DNA of 64,000 bases from Yoonia sp. F2084L (GCF_023015625.1 NZ_JALKAH010000001.1:434001-498000); one strand, 5' to 3'. Shown: positions 25,677 to 35,628, counted from the stretch's first letter. Notes: generated by a model from the letters alone, not told the origin. Translations and numbers: made by a program.

Positions 25677-27215
25677 ATGTCTGAGAACATCTTTATTGGC
25701 GGCGGCGGCGACGCGTACGGCGCAGCGCAGAACCTTTTGCTTGATAAGGCGAACCGCCACGGGCTGATTGCAGGGGCTACCGGCACGGGTAAGACCGTGA
25801 CCTTGCAGATCATGGCCGAGGGGTTTTCTGCCGCAGGTGTGCCGGTGTTCTTGTCTGACGTGAAGGGTGATCTTTCGGGTCTTGCTGTCAGCGGTTCACC
25901 TGATTTCAAACTGCACGAGCCGTTTATGTCGCGCGCCGAGACGATTGGCCTTGATCTGCAATACGATAGTTTTCCGGTCACCTTCTGGGACCTTTTTGGT
26001 GAAAAAGGCCATCCGATCCGCGCCACTGTGGCCGAGATGGGTCCGTTGTTGCTTTCGCGGCTGATGGACCTGACAGATGTGCAGGAAGGTGTGTTGAACG
26101 TGGCCTTCCGCGTGGCCGATGAAGAAGCTCTGCCGCTGTTGGACCTTAAAGACCTGCAGGCCTTGCTGGTTTGGGTCGGGCAGAACGCGAAGGCGCTGTC
26201 ATTGCGCTATGGCAATGTGGCGTCATCGTCCATCGGGGCGATCCAGCGGCAGTTGCTTGTGCTTGAAAACCAAGGTGGCACGGCTCTGTTTGGTGAACCT
26301 GCAATGGACCTCGCTGACATGATGCGCACAAAAGACGGGCGCGGTGAGATCAATATCCTGGCCGCAGATCAACTGATGGGCAGCCCACGGCTCTACGCGA
26401 CATTCCTGTTGTGGCTTCTGTCGGAACTGTTTGAAGAACTGCCCGAGGTGGGCAACCCTGACAAACCCAAACTGGTCTTCTTCTTTGATGAGGCGCACCT
26501 GCTGTTTGACGACGCGCCCAAGGCGCTGGTCGATAAGGTTGAACAGGTCGCCCGCCTGATCCGCTCGAAGGGGGTGGGGGTTTACTTCGTCACGCAGAAC
26601 CCGGGCGATATTCCTGACGACGTGCTGGGCCAGTTGGGCAACCGGGTACAACACGCTTTGCGGGCGTTTACCGCCAAGGATCGTAAGGAGTTGAAAACCG
26701 CCGCTGAAACATACCGTGACAACCCCGCGTTCGACACAGCTGAGGCCATTCAACAGGTGGGTACAGGCGAGGCCGTGACCTCATTTCTTGATCGCAAGGG
26801 CATTCCGCAAGTTGTGGAACGGACTTTGATCCGTCCGCCAGCGTCGCAACTAGGTCCGATTGACGGGCCCACGCGCCAGGCGATCATGCAGGCGTCTGAC
26901 ATGGCCGGGAAGTACGACAAAACCCTGGACCGTGACAGTGCGTTTGAAATGCTGTCCAAGCGGGCCGAGGCTGCTGAAAAGGCCGCTGCCGAAGCTGAGG
27001 CCGAAGAAGAGCGGCTTGAACAGAAAGAGCGCGAATTCAAAGCGGCGCGGCGCTATGAAGGCGGGCGCAGCGCGCGTCGTACAACCACCGCCCGCACGTC
27101 CAATGGCGGCGGGTTTGGCGGTGCCTTGGCCTCTGTCGTGGTGAAAGAGCTCAAAGGCACCACCGGTCGCAGGTTGGTGCGCGGCATCTTGGGCAGCTTT
27201 TTCAAAGGCCGCTGA
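25677..27215 (+). CDS. HerA-like ATPase, DUF853 family
   Basis: A 512-residue P-loop ATPase of the HerA/VirB4-FtsK group (YjgR-like, DUF853). Walker A is GATGTGKT at 33-40, Walker B is [12 protein letters not shown], and the helicase-type [15 protein letters not shown] sensor follows. A charged coiled-coil stretch rich in Glu, Ala and Lys (about 425-460) precedes the C-terminus. DNA or protein translocation is possible, but the cellular role of this family is unknown. ATG 25677 fits [11 protein letters not shown], with AGGGA 9 bases upstream; an earlier TTG start is less likely. Confidence 0.85.
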   Translation: MSENIFIGGGGDAYGAAQNLLLDKANRHGLIAGATGTGKTVTLQIMAEGFSAAGVPVFLSDVKGDLSGLAVSGSPDFKLHEPFMSRAETIGLDLQYDSFPVTFWDLFGEKGHPIRATVAEMGPLLLSRLMDLTDVQEGVLNVAFRVADEEALPLLDLKDLQALLVWVGQNAKALSLRYGNVASSSIGAIQRQLLVLENQGGTALFGEPAMDLADMMRTKDGRGEINILAADQLMGSPRLYATFLLWLLSELFEELPEVGNPDKPKLVFFFDEAHLLFDDAPKALVDKVEQVARLIRSKGVGVYFVTQNPGDIPDDVLGQLGNRVQHALRAFTAKDRKELKTAAETYRDNPAFDTAEAIQQVGTGEAVTSFLDRKGIPQVVERTLIRPPASQLGPIDGPTRQAIMQASDMAGKYDKTLDRDSAFEMLSKRAEAAEKAAAEAEAEEERLEQKEREFKAARRYEGGRSARRTTTARTSNGGGFGGALASVVVKELKGTTGRRLVRGILGSFFKGR

Positions 27216-27227
27216 GCCGCGCTGTGA

Positions 27228-29021
27228 TCATTCACCTAGGGCAATACCCTCGCGACGCGGGTCCGCGCCACCTTGCAAGGTGTCCCCGATGCTGATGGCG
27301 TGCAGGCCGGATGTCAGACCTCGGATGTTCGTCTCATATCCCAGTGCTTGCAGCGGTTCCTCAAACGCTACCGCATCGGTGCCTTCCTCAAGATCGTAGG
27401 TGCCAAAACGGTTGACCAGATGCGGCATCGAAACCGCAGCTTGCACGTCCATATCCCACGCCAAATGCGCCATGATGGTTTTGGCCACATAACCGATGAT
27501 ACGGCTGCCGCCCGGGCTGCCAACGACCAACACGGGTGCACCGCCTTCGGTTACGATCGTTGGCGACATGGATGACCGCGGTCGTTTGCCCGGCTCAACC
27601 CGGTTTGCGATGGGATAGCCATCGGCATGTGTGGCAAAGGAAAAGTCGGTCAGCTCATTGTTCAACAAAAAGCCGCGCACAAAAAGCCGGGACCCAAAGC
27701 CGTTTTCAATCGTTGTCGTCATCGACAGCGCGTTGCCGTCGCCATCCACGATTGAGATATGCGAGGTCGACGGAAATTCGATGCTGACATCATCGCCCCA
27801 AAGCTGGGCGTGATCCCATTCAGGGTTGCCGGGGCTGACCTCGGCAAGTGCATTTGTCTCAGCTTCGATCAAAGCGGCGCGTTCGCTCAGATAGGTCGGA
27901 TCAACCAGCCCTTCGGTCGGCATGGGCACAAAGTCGCTATCGGCCATGTAGCGACCCCGGTCCGCGAAGGCGAGGCGCGATGCGTCGCCGATCAAACGCC
28001 AAACATCCGCATCTGCCGGATCATCAAAGGCAAGATTGTCCATCATGCCCAAAATCTGCCCCACAGTCAGCGCCCCTGATGAGGGCGGTCCCATGCCGCA
28101 GACTTCGTAGCTGAGGAAATCGACGCAGATCGGCGGACGCGCGACCACATCATAAAGCGCCAAGTCCAGGGTTGAGAGGACACCGGGGTTGCCGTCCGCA
28201 TTGCGCACAGTTGCCACGATGTCTTCGGCAATAGGGCCTGTGTAGAAGGCATCAGTGCCGTGCTGCGCGATCTGGCGTAGTGTGTCAGCATAGGCGGGGT
28301 TTTGCAGGGTTTGGCCTTCTGCCAACGGTGTGCCACCGGGAAAGAAATAGGCCGCTGTTGCCGGGAAGCGTTGCAAACGCTCGGCATCATTGGCGATTGA
28401 AGTCGCCATGCGTGGCGATACGGCAAAGCCGTCTTCGGCCAGCGTGATGGCGGGTTCAAGCAGATCACCCCAGTTACTGCGGCCCCACAAACGATGCGCT
28501 TCTTCCATCAGTTTTGGCGTGCCGGGTGTGCCAACGGACAGACCGCCAACAACGGCATCAAAGAACCCAAGCCGCTCGCCGTTTTCATCCTGAAACAAGG
28601 TGGGCGTTGCAGCAAGCGGGGCGGTTTCGCGTCCGTCCAGCGTGGTGATTTCGCCCGAGGCGGCATCGTACCAGACAAGAAACGCACCACCGCCCAAACC
28701 GGACGACTGGGGTTCAACCAGCCCAAGCACGGCCTGCACGGCAACCATCGCATCGGCGGCGGTGCCACCATTAGCCAACACTTCAGCACCAGCTTCAACC
28801 GCCAGCGGGTTGGCGGCGGCGATCATCCAGTCATCGGCAACAACCGGTTCACCGGCCTCTTTTGTGGCCAGCGCGCTTTGCGCGGCATCAGAGAGATTGG
28901 CAAAGGCGGACACGCCGGTGTCTGCCTCTGGTTCAACGGCGTCAGCCGCTTGTTGGGCAAAACCCGGTGAAACCAGAAAAACCGTAAACACACATGATGA
29001 GAGAAAATGGCGCAGCAGCAT
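27228..29021 (-). CDS. ggt: gamma-glutamyltransferase, periplasmic
   Basis: A 597-residue Ntn-hydrolase that cleaves gamma-glutamyl bonds (glutathione and others) in the periplasm. A signal peptide precedes cleavage near GFAQQ. The autocatalytic site is the Thr in PSTSHISIVDGDGNA, which splits the chain into large and small subunits; PGKRPRSSMSPTIV and GSPGGSRI are further family motifs. Start 29021 is preferred because GAGGA lies 7 bases upstream; an ATG four codons earlier (29033) has none. It converges with the HerA-like gene with 12 bases between. Confidence 0.92.
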   Translation of the reverse strand: MLLRHFLSSCVFTVFLVSPGFAQQAADAVEPEADTGVSAFANLSDAAQSALATKEAGEPVVADDWMIAAANPLAVEAGAEVLANGGTAADAMVAVQAVLGLVEPQSSGLGGGAFLVWYDAASGEITTLDGRETAPLAATPTLFQDENGERLGFFDAVVGGLSVGTPGTPKLMEEAHRLWGRSNWGDLLEPAITLAEDGFAVSPRMATSIANDAERLQRFPATAAYFFPGGTPLAEGQTLQNPAYADTLRQIAQHGTDAFYTGPIAEDIVATVRNADGNPGVLSTLDLALYDVVARPPICVDFLSYEVCGMGPPSSGALTVGQILGMMDNLAFDDPADADVWRLIGDASRLAFADRGRYMADSDFVPMPTEGLVDPTYLSERAALIEAETNALAEVSPGNPEWDHAQLWGDDVSIEFPSTSHISIVDGDGNALSMTTTIENGFGSRLFVRGFLLNNELTDFSFATHADGYPIANRVEPGKRPRSSMSPTIVTEGGAPVLVVGSPGGSRIIGYVAKTIMAHLAWDMDVQAAVSMPHLVNRFGTYDLEEGTDAVAFEEPLQALGYETNIRGLTSGLHAISIGDTLQGGADPRREGIALGE

Positions 29022-29083
29022 GGTTGTCCTCATTTGGTTAGGAATGAGGCAAGAGTTGACCTAACGTCAGGCGATAGCAAGCC

Positions 29084-30385
29084 CTAAAGCTTGCGAATTT
29101 TCAGGGTGGCAAGGCGATTTTCGTCCTTGGTCAGCACTTCAAACCGGAAGCCGTGGAAGGAAAAAACCTGACCTTCAATCGGGATCATCTGCGCCTCATG
29201 GATCACCAGACCCGCGACAGTGTTCGCCTCATCATCGGGCAGGTTCCAATCGTGGGCGCGGTTCAGGTCGCGGATCGTCATCACACCATCAACGATATAT
29301 GCACCGTCAGAGGTTGCCTCGATTTGCTTTTCTTCGTGGGTGTCGAATTCATCGGCGATTTCGCCGACGATTTCCTCAAGAATATCCTCAAGCGTGATCA
29401 GACCCTGTAGGGCACCATATTCGTCAACCACCAGCGCAAAGTGCGTCTTGCGCTTAAGAAAGTTGCGCATCTGGTCGTCAAGCGTTGTGGTTTCGGGAAT
29501 AAAATAGGGCGGCATCGCCACTTTGGTCACGTCAAAGGCCGCAAGCCCCTGCGCGTTTTCCGTACCTCCGCCAAGCAGTTTGTACATCGCCCGCAGCAGG
29601 TCCTTGGAGTGGATCATGCCAACAATGTTTTCCTGCTCATCGCGGTAAAGCGGCAGGCGGGTGTGCGGGCTTTGCAAGATCTGGGCCAAAATGTCCTGCG
29701 GGGGCAGTGCGGCATTCACCATTTCAATACCTGAACGGTGCAACATGATCTCTTCCACGGTGCGTTCGTTCAGATCAAGCGCGCCAAGGATACGGTCACG
29801 GTCTTCTTTTTCCACGATGCCTTCGGAGTGGCCCAACGACAGAGCGCCAGCGATTTCTTCGCGGACGGCCAGAATGTTGCTGTCAGGATCGGTGCGGACG
29901 CCAAAGACAAACAAGACACCCCGCACCAGATAGCGCACGGCGGCCACGATGGGTGAGAACATAACCACCACCAACCCAATTGGGCGCGCGACCCTGGAAG
30001 CCACCGTTTCAGGGTAGGTGATTGCAAGGGTCTTTGGCAGCACTTCGGCAAAGATCAGAACAAGAAGCGTCATGATCAGCGTGGCCGCAGCGACCCCGTT
30101 TTGGCCAAAGAGTTTGGTCAGAACGGCGGTAGCCAGCGACGTGGCAAGGATATTCACCACGTTATTGCCCAGCAGCACCGACCCGATCAGCCGTTCATTG
30201 TCTTCGGTCACCGTCAGCGCACGATCCGCCCCTTTGGATCCCTTGTCAGCAGCTGAGCGCAGCTTGCCCCGCGACGCGGCGGTCAGGGCCGTTTCAGAGC
30301 CCGAAAAGAAGGCCGAGAGAACAAGAAGAATTAAAATAGAGCCAGCCGTAACCCAAAAGGCGGCGTCGAGAGGTGCGGTTTCCAT
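29084..30385 (-). CDS. CNNM/CorC-type membrane protein (HlyC/CorC family)
   Basis: A 433-residue protein with three parts: an N-terminal CNNM (DUF21) domain with about four hydrophobic segments (1-180, including SAFFSGSETALTAASRGKL), a CBS pair (about 205-330) and a C-terminal CorC_HlyC domain (about 345-430). Family members are linked to Mg2+/Co2+ efflux; the old hemolysin name is not functional evidence. It follows xerD by 52 bases on the same strand. Confidence 0.9.
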   Translation of the reverse strand: METAPLDAAFWVTAGSILILLVLSAFFSGSETALTAASRGKLRSAADKGSKGADRALTVTEDNERLIGSVLLGNNVVNILATSLATAVLTKLFGQNGVAAATLIMTLLVLIFAEVLPKTLAITYPETVASRVARPIGLVVVMFSPIVAAVRYLVRGVLFVFGVRTDPDSNILAVREEIAGALSLGHSEGIVEKEDRDRILGALDLNERTVEEIMLHRSGIEMVNAALPPQDILAQILQSPHTRLPLYRDEQENIVGMIHSKDLLRAMYKLLGGGTENAQGLAAFDVTKVAMPPYFIPETTTLDDQMRNFLKRKTHFALVVDEYGALQGLITLEDILEEIVGEIADEFDTHEEKQIEATSDGAYIVDGVMTIRDLNRAHDWNLPDDEANTVAGLVIHEAQMIPIEGQVFSFHGFRFEVLTKDENRLATLKIRKL

Positions 30386-30437
30386 CAGGTGCTTTCAAGC
30401 AAAATCATATGCGTTATGTAGGGTCTGCGCGTCAGCT

Positions 30438-31379
30438 TCAAGGTTTGGCTGCTTTCGCGAGGGGATGATGGTCCAGCACCAGCTCTTTCAGGCGTGCGTC
30501 GAGTACATGTGTATAAATCTCGGTGGTGGCCACATCAGCGTGGCCCAGCATGGTTTGGATCGACCGCAGATCAGCGCCACCTGCCAGCAGATGCGTCGCG
30601 AAAGCGTGGCGTAGGGTATGGGGTGTGACCTTGGCAGGGGATACGCCAGCAGCGACCGCAAACTCTTTGATCAACCCAAAGAACCTATGCCGCGTCAGAT
30701 GGCCGGATTTGCCCCGCGATGGGAACAGAAACCTGGACGGTGGCGTGCCATCTTTGCGGGCATCGTCTTGCGCGGCATCGCGCGCTGTCAGATAGGTGGC
30801 TAATGCATCGCGTGCGGGCGGGGATAGCGGAACAAGGCGTTCTTTCCCGCCCTTGCCGCGTACCAGCAGCATCCTTGGATCACCCCTTGCCGCTGAAACG
30901 GGCAGGCTGACCAGCTCAGTCACACGCATACCGGTGGCATAAAGCAGTTCCATCAGGCAGGCGTTGCGCAGCGCTTCGCGTTTGGTGGTGCGTGCAGCCT
31001 CCAGCAGTCGGTCAACTTCGGCAATCGACAGGGTTTTCGGCAAGCGCTGTTCGCGGCCCGGCCCCTTGATCTGGATCGCCGGGTTGTCATCGCGCCAGCC
31101 TTCTTCAAAGGCAAAACGATACAGCTGTTTGATCGCTGACAGGCGGCGCGCGCGGGTGGATTTCGCCAATCCTTCCGCTTCGCAATCAATCAGATAGCTT
31201 TCGACATGGTCGCGTGTGGCGCTGTTGAAATGGAGCGACTTTGGCGTCAGCCAGCCCGCGAAATTCTGCAAATCCCGGGCATAGGCCAATTGGGTATTGG
31301 TCGCGGCATCCAACTCGGCCGCTTGCGCCTCTAGAAACACCTGCACCCAGCGGGCCATCGGTTGATCGGTTTGGGTCAT
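30438..31379 (-). CDS. xerD: XerD-type tyrosine recombinase
   Basis: A 313-residue site-specific recombinase for resolving chromosome dimers at dif with XerC and FtsK. The catalytic set is complete: R152 in TGMRVTEL, K176 in RGKGGKER, H254 and R257 in HTLRHAFATH, H280 in MLGHADV and nucleophile Y289 in EIYTHV. The N-terminal SAM-like domain is at 10-95. The neighbourhood (aroK-aroB divergent) and absence of phage genes argue for chromosomal XerD, not a phage integrase. The start overlaps the upstream gene's stop by four bases. Confidence 0.93.
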   Translation of the reverse strand: MTQTDQPMARWVQVFLEAQAAELDAATNTQLAYARDLQNFAGWLTPKSLHFNSATRDHVESYLIDCEAEGLAKSTRARRLSAIKQLYRFAFEEGWRDDNPAIQIKGPGREQRLPKTLSIAEVDRLLEAARTTKREALRNACLMELLYATGMRVTELVSLPVSAARGDPRMLLVRGKGGKERLVPLSPPARDALATYLTARDAAQDDARKDGTPPSRFLFPSRGKSGHLTRHRFFGLIKEFAVAAGVSPAKVTPHTLRHAFATHLLAGGADLRSIQTMLGHADVATTEIYTHVLDARLKELVLDHHPLAKAAKP

Positions 31380-32917
31380 GTGGCCCGGTCCAGGATCATC
31401 AATTGCAATGCCGCGCGCCGTGCTACGTCTTCCAACCCGACGGAGCGGAACAGCGCCAGCGCATCGGTGACTGATCGCAAATCGCCTTCCGCACCTGCGT
31501 CGAACAGTGCGATGGCACGCAACAGCGCCTCGCCCAGTTTGCCGTCATCGACCAACTGTTGCAGTTCGGCAGGCGGTGGCGTGCTGTCAAAGGCCTCTTG
31601 AATAGCCAGGGTGCGCGGCGAGGTAGCGGGCAGATTTTGCGGTGTTCCGCGTGCAATGCCTATTAGGAAGGGATCAAACCCGGCGTCTGCTGTCTCCGCA
31701 GCAATGGCCACGGCCTCATAATCGGGTGATAGTAGGCCGACCTCAAAGGCGATCACCGCAGCCGCACCCGACAATGGCAGTTTTTGCAATTCGGCGCCGT
31801 AAAGCTTGGCAAACTGGATCTCGGCGCGCGCTTGGCGCATCGCGGCCCATGCATCGGGCAATGTGCGTGCCACGCTCACCGGATCGCGCGCTGTCATCGC
31901 GACATCAAAGCGCTGGATCGCTTCGGCCCGGTCCCAGATACCACCTGATGCAGCGGGCGTGCGGGCGGTGTAGTTCTGGATCAGGACGTTTTCGGACACA
32001 GCGCCATGGCGGGCCAATCGTTCTGTCGCCTCAAGCTGTGATTTCCATGCAGCCGTCGATTGTAAATCAGCATGGGAAAACGCAAGTGGCAGGTTGGCGG
32101 TGATCAGCGGTTCGCCAATCGCCGCATGCATACGGAATGTCAGTGGGCTGACACGGGCCGGGGGGGTGAGTGGTGGTTCGCCTTCAAATAGTTCGGGGTC
32201 CAGAAAGCGGGCCAGCAGCGCCTCTTCCTGTTCGGTGATGTCACGCAGCACACGGTGAGTGTTCAAGGTAAGGGCCGCCGCGGCCCAGTCGCCGTTACGG
32301 GCCAGACAAAAGATGCGGGCGGCGAATGTGGGTGCGATAGACGGCGTGTCGCGCATCGCTTCGCATGCGGTATCCTCAGTCCCGGTCAGCAGGGCCACGT
32401 CAAACCAACGCCGAAACAAAGGACCCGTGTCAGGAGCGGCTTGCTCAATCAAGGACTGCGCCGGTTCCAATGCGCCCAAATCAAGCAACTTATCAACACG
32501 CGCCAGGAACAGCGCGCCGGCGCCATCGGCATCAAGTGGTGGTTCAGCTTCGGCGAGCATCAAAACCTTGAGAAAATCCTGAATGGCGGGCAGCGCATCA
32601 ACACGTTCAGCGCGCACCAGATCGACTAGAACAGCCTCTTTGCTAGATGACCAGATAGTGGGCGGCAGGCCCGTCACCTCGGACGGCAGCAGGCCAAAGG
32701 GATCCTTTGACGGTCGATCAAGCGGCGTGACTGTGACATTGGGGGATGTAGCATCGCCCACAGCAGGGGTTTCGAACAGCGGTGCAGTTTCCACGCTACG
32801 CGAAAGCCAGTCGATGGCCGAAAGCGGCTCTCCCTGTGCGGCACTTTGCGATGGCAGGGCGGACCCGGCCAGACAGAGTGCTGCTGTCAGTGCCTTAGTT
32901 TGTTTCCAGCGTAACAG
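31376..32917 (-). CDS. secreted hypothetical protein with CTG start
   Basis: I do not recognise this protein. The first conventional start in its frame is a GTG at 32794 (472 residues), but the frame stays open 41 codons further. That extension reads as a clear signal peptide: basic LLRWKQTK, a hydrophobic core TAALCLAGSAL, and cleavage near QSAAQG. The extension begins at a CTG (32917) with AGAGG nine bases upstream, so I place the start there (513 residues). The mature part is Ala/Leu-rich, predicted mostly helical, perhaps with helical repeats. It overlaps the small membrane protein gene by 23 bases and xerD by four. Confidence 0.7.
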   Translation of the reverse strand: MLRWKQTKALTAALCLAGSALPSQSAAQGEPLSAIDWLSRSVETAPLFETPAVGDATSPNVTVTPLDRPSKDPFGLLPSEVTGLPPTIWSSSKEAVLVDLVRAERVDALPAIQDFLKVLMLAEAEPPLDADGAGALFLARVDKLLDLGALEPAQSLIEQAAPDTGPLFRRWFDVALLTGTEDTACEAMRDTPSIAPTFAARIFCLARNGDWAAAALTLNTHRVLRDITEQEEALLARFLDPELFEGEPPLTPPARVSPLTFRMHAAIGEPLITANLPLAFSHADLQSTAAWKSQLEATERLARHGAVSENVLIQNYTARTPAASGGIWDRAEAIQRFDVAMTARDPVSVARTLPDAWAAMRQARAEIQFAKLYGAELQKLPLSGAAAVIAFEVGLLSPDYEAVAIAAETADAGFDPFLIGIARGTPQNLPATSPRTLAIQEAFDSTPPPAELQQLVDDGKLGEALLRAIALFDAGAEGDLRSVTDALALFRSVGLEDVARRAALQLMILDRAT

Positions 32918-33047
32918 GGCGTGTTACCTCTTGTGAGGGGGCGGCAAAATCGCCTGGGAAAAACAACGGACCAACGTAGGCATAGGCCACAAGACCCACC
33001 CCCGCGAGAATGATCAAAAACAATAGCGCTTTGATTAACCGCCACAT
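32895..33047 (-). CDS. small single-span membrane protein
   Basis: A 50-residue protein starting MWRLIKALLFLIILAG with one transmembrane helix (about 5-30) and a short tail. The ATG at 33047 has GGGG upstream; a GTG at 33098 would add 17 residues but lacks a ribosome site. It is the first gene of the minus-strand run through the secreted protein to xerD. On the minus strand a TATAAT lies in the upstream gap near 33110-33118. Function unknown. Confidence 0.6.
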   Translation of the reverse strand: MWRLIKALLFLIILAGVGLVAYAYVGPLFFPGDFAAPSQEVTRPVTLETN

Positions 33048-33199
33048 GACTTGGCCCCAATATGTCTGTTCTGCCTCAATATGTGGGTTCTTGCCCACTT
33101 GTTGAAGGGATTATATATGGCCTTTCGCGCAAGATCACGGCATTCATTCATTAATTTTTACGTTCGGCACAGCTTGGCCGAGATAAAAGGCGACTTTGC

Positions 33200-33757
33200 A
33201 TGGCCGACGGGCAGCAATATCAGTTGAAACGGACCGTTGTGCTGGTGGGTATGATGGGCTCGGGCAAGACCGCGATTGGGCGGGCCTTGGCCACGGCGCT
33301 GGATGTTCCTTTCGTTGACAGTGATGCGGCCATTGAAGAGGCCGCCGCCGCCACGATTGCCGAGATTTTCGAACGCGACGGCGAGGCGTTTTTTCGCAAA
33401 CGCGAGGCTGAGGTGTTGCGCAGGCTGTTGTCCGGTCCACCCGGAATTGTGTCCACCGGGGGTGGGGCGTTCTTGTCGGCAGATAACCGCGATGCGATTG
33501 CCCAAATGGGTGTGGCCGTTTGGCTGGATGCAGACCTTGATATCCTGTGGGATCGCGTGCGCCATAAAGACACGCGGCCCTTGCTGCGCACGGCTGACCC
33601 CAAGGCGACACTGACGGCGATCTATAATGAACGCACCCCGATCTACAGCCTTGCCGGGCTGAAGATTACCGTGAAGCACAACGCCAGCATCGAACAAACC
33701 ATGCAATCGGCACGTGCTGCGTTGGCAAGCCGCCCTGATATTCTGGAGACCATGTAG
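33200..33757 (+). CDS. aroK: shikimate kinase
   Basis: A 185-residue kinase phosphorylating shikimate in chorismate synthesis. Walker A is GMMGSGKT at 17-24, followed by the shikimate-binding FVDSDAAIE, GEAFFRKREAEVL and STGGGAF motifs, and the lid KDTRPLLRT. AAAGGCG lies before the ATG. The aroB ATG immediately follows its stop, so the two are one operon, as in many alphaproteobacteria. Confidence 0.96.
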   Translation: MADGQQYQLKRTVVLVGMMGSGKTAIGRALATALDVPFVDSDAAIEEAAAATIAEIFERDGEAFFRKREAEVLRRLLSGPPGIVSTGGGAFLSADNRDAIAQMGVAVWLDADLDILWDRVRHKDTRPLLRTADPKATLTAIYNERTPIYSLAGLKITVKHNASIEQTMQSARAALASRPDILETM

Positions 33758-34870
33758 ATGACCGCAAAAGTTCACGTTGATCTGCCGGGGCGCGCCTATG
33801 ACATCCTGATCGGACCGGGGGTTTTGGATCAGGCGGGCGCGCAGATCGCGGCGATGGATGGACGCCGTCATGTGTGTATCTTGACGGATGAGAACGTCGC
33901 GCACCTGCATTTGGGACAGCTACAGGCGGTTTTGTCGGACGCCGGGCTTACATCCGAGGCGTTGGCATTGCCGCCCGGTGAAGCCACGAAATCCTGGGCG
34001 CAGCTAGAGCGATCGGTTGAGTGGTTGCTGTCCCAGAAAGTCGAACGCGGTGATGTGGTTGTGGCCTTTGGTGGTGGTGTCATTGGTGATTTGGCAGGCT
34101 TTGCGGCAGCGATCTTGCGGCGTGGCGTGCGCTTTGTGCAAATTCCAACCTCGCTTCTCGCGCAGGTCGATAGCTCTGTTGGGGGCAAGACCGGGATCAA
34201 TTCACCGAGCGGTAAGAACCTGATTGGCGCGTTTCATCAGCCAAGCCTGGTTCTGGCCGATACAGCTTTGCTGGGCACGCTGACCGCGCGTGATTTTCTG
34301 ACGGGCTATGGCGAGGTTGTAAAATATGGGTTGCTGGGCGACGCCGCGTTCTTCGACTGGTTGGAAGCTGAAGGGCCAGCACTGGCAGCGGGCGATATGG
34401 ATGCCCGCGTGCGTGCTGTGACCCGGTCCTGTCAGATGAAAGCCGACATCGTGCAGCGCGATGAGACCGAGCAGGGGGATCGCGCGCTTTTGAACCTTGG
34501 CCATACGTTTTGTCACGCGCTGGAGGCCGCAACCGGGTATTCCGACCGGCTGTTGCATGGCGAGGGCGTCGCGATTGGCTGTGCGCTGGCGTTTGAACTC
34601 TCGGCCCGCATGGGGCTGTGTAGCCAAGAAGACCCAAGCCGCGTGCGCGCGCATCTGCGCGATATGGGCATGAAGATCGATATCCGCGATATTCCGGGCG
34701 ATTTGCCCGATGCCGCCGGGCTGATTGAGTTGATGGCGCAGGATAAAAAGGTGCTGGATGGAAAGTTGCGGTTCATACTGGCGCGCAGGATTGGCGATGC
34801 GTTTATTACGTCTGACGTGCCGCGTGATACCGTGCTGGGCGTACTGGAAGATGCACTGCGCAGGTCTTAG
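33758..34870 (+). CDS. aroB: 3-dehydroquinate synthase
   Basis: A 370-residue NAD- and metal-dependent enzyme converting DAHP to 3-dehydroquinate, the second step of the shikimate pathway. Recognised from the nucleotide-binding VAFGGGVIGDLAGFAAA, PTSLLAQVDSSVGGKTGINS and the metal-binding ALLNLGHTFCHALE and LHGEGVAIG motifs. Length is standard (about 360). It starts directly after aroK and overlaps the convergent GNAT gene by four bases. Confidence 0.96.
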   Translation: MTAKVHVDLPGRAYDILIGPGVLDQAGAQIAAMDGRRHVCILTDENVAHLHLGQLQAVLSDAGLTSEALALPPGEATKSWAQLERSVEWLLSQKVERGDVVVAFGGGVIGDLAGFAAAILRRGVRFVQIPTSLLAQVDSSVGGKTGINSPSGKNLIGAFHQPSLVLADTALLGTLTARDFLTGYGEVVKYGLLGDAAFFDWLEAEGPALAAGDMDARVRAVTRSCQMKADIVQRDETEQGDRALLNLGHTFCHALEAATGYSDRLLHGEGVAIGCALAFELSARMGLCSQEDPSRVRAHLRDMGMKIDIRDIPGDLPDAAGLIELMAQDKKVLDGKLRFILARRIGDAFITSDVPRDTVLGVLEDALRRS

Positions 34871-35304
34871 GGCCGTCTGATCACCATTGCAGTTTTGTCT
34901 TCGGCGCGAAACCCGACCGCTTCATAGAAACCCGCCGCACCCCGCTTGTTGCCGGTCATCAGCATGATCTTGAACGCATCTGCCGCCCAAGCTTGGGCGA
35001 TGGCATATTGCATCAACTTCTTGCCGATACCGCGCTTGCGATGGGTGGCAGTTGTAACGACGTTTTCGACCAATCCGTAAGGCCGTGCATCCCAAGTAAC
35101 ATTCGGCAACAGATGCAACGTCAGCATCGCGACCAGTCCTGTACCCTCAAAAGCGCCGTAGATCGTTGTGCCCGGATGCCGCAGCACCGTACGGAACGCT
35201 TCCGCGTCATGCGATTTCGGGCCGAAGGTCAGCGCATTATAAAGCGCTAGTGCCGCCGACGCATCGGTCTGTCCCAAAGGGCGCAGCTCGATGTCATCTG
35301 TCAC
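34867..35304 (-). CDS. GNAT-family N-acetyltransferase
   Basis: A 145-residue GNAT protein. The acetyl-CoA pyrophosphate loop appears as ATHRKRGIGKKLM near 92-104, preceded by the conserved beta-strand with LVENVVTT, and the C-terminal FYEAVGFRAED is typical. The substrate cannot be inferred. Its start overlaps the stop of the membrane protein upstream by four bases, and it is convergent with aroB. Confidence 0.85.
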   Translation of the reverse strand: MTDDIELRPLGQTDASAALALYNALTFGPKSHDAEAFRTVLRHPGTTIYGAFEGTGLVAMLTLHLLPNVTWDARPYGLVENVVTTATHRKRGIGKKLMQYAIAQAWAADAFKIMLMTGNKRGAAGFYEAVGFRAEDKTAMVIRRP

Positions 35305-35624
35305 GCCGGCCCGTCGCTGTCATCGCCGTTCAGTTTTATGCCATGCACTTTGGCAAATTGCAGGAACAATGGGACTTCGATCAGCGCAAAGGACACGATG
35401 GTAAAAATGAACCAGTTCGTGTCGAACAACAGTAGATTAAAGCGGATGTCGGACCCCCAGAACAGCGCGCCTGCAACGGTTAACGCAATCGTCGACAGAA
35501 TCATATCAACCGCCATCATGCGGTTGAGCGTCTTTTGTTCCATGCTGGGAAAAATGCCAAGATAGGCGACCCCCAGAATGACGCCGACAAGGATCAAAAT
35601 CTGAACTTCGGGCGCGAATTGCAT
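35301..35624 (-). CDS. small membrane protein downstream of ssb
   Basis: A 107-residue protein with three hydrophobic segments (about 8-24, 41-56, 70-87), starting MQFAPEVQILILVG. The frame extends leftward into ssb, but the ATG at 35624, four bases after the ssb stop, is the sensible start. Not recognised. It is translationally coupled to the GNAT gene downstream (ATGA). Confidence 0.65.
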   Translation of the reverse strand: MQFAPEVQILILVGVILGVAYLGIFPSMEQKTLNRMMAVDMILSTIALTVAGALFWGSDIRFNLLLFDTNWFIFTIVSFALIEVPLFLQFAKVHGIKLNGDDSDGPA

Positions 35625-35628
35625 GTTT

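Noticed and set aside
30438..31379. Tyrosine recombinase as a possible phage or island integrase
   Set aside because: Context (xerD beside aroK-aroB), family length and lack of att-like repeats or phage genes point to chromosomal XerD.
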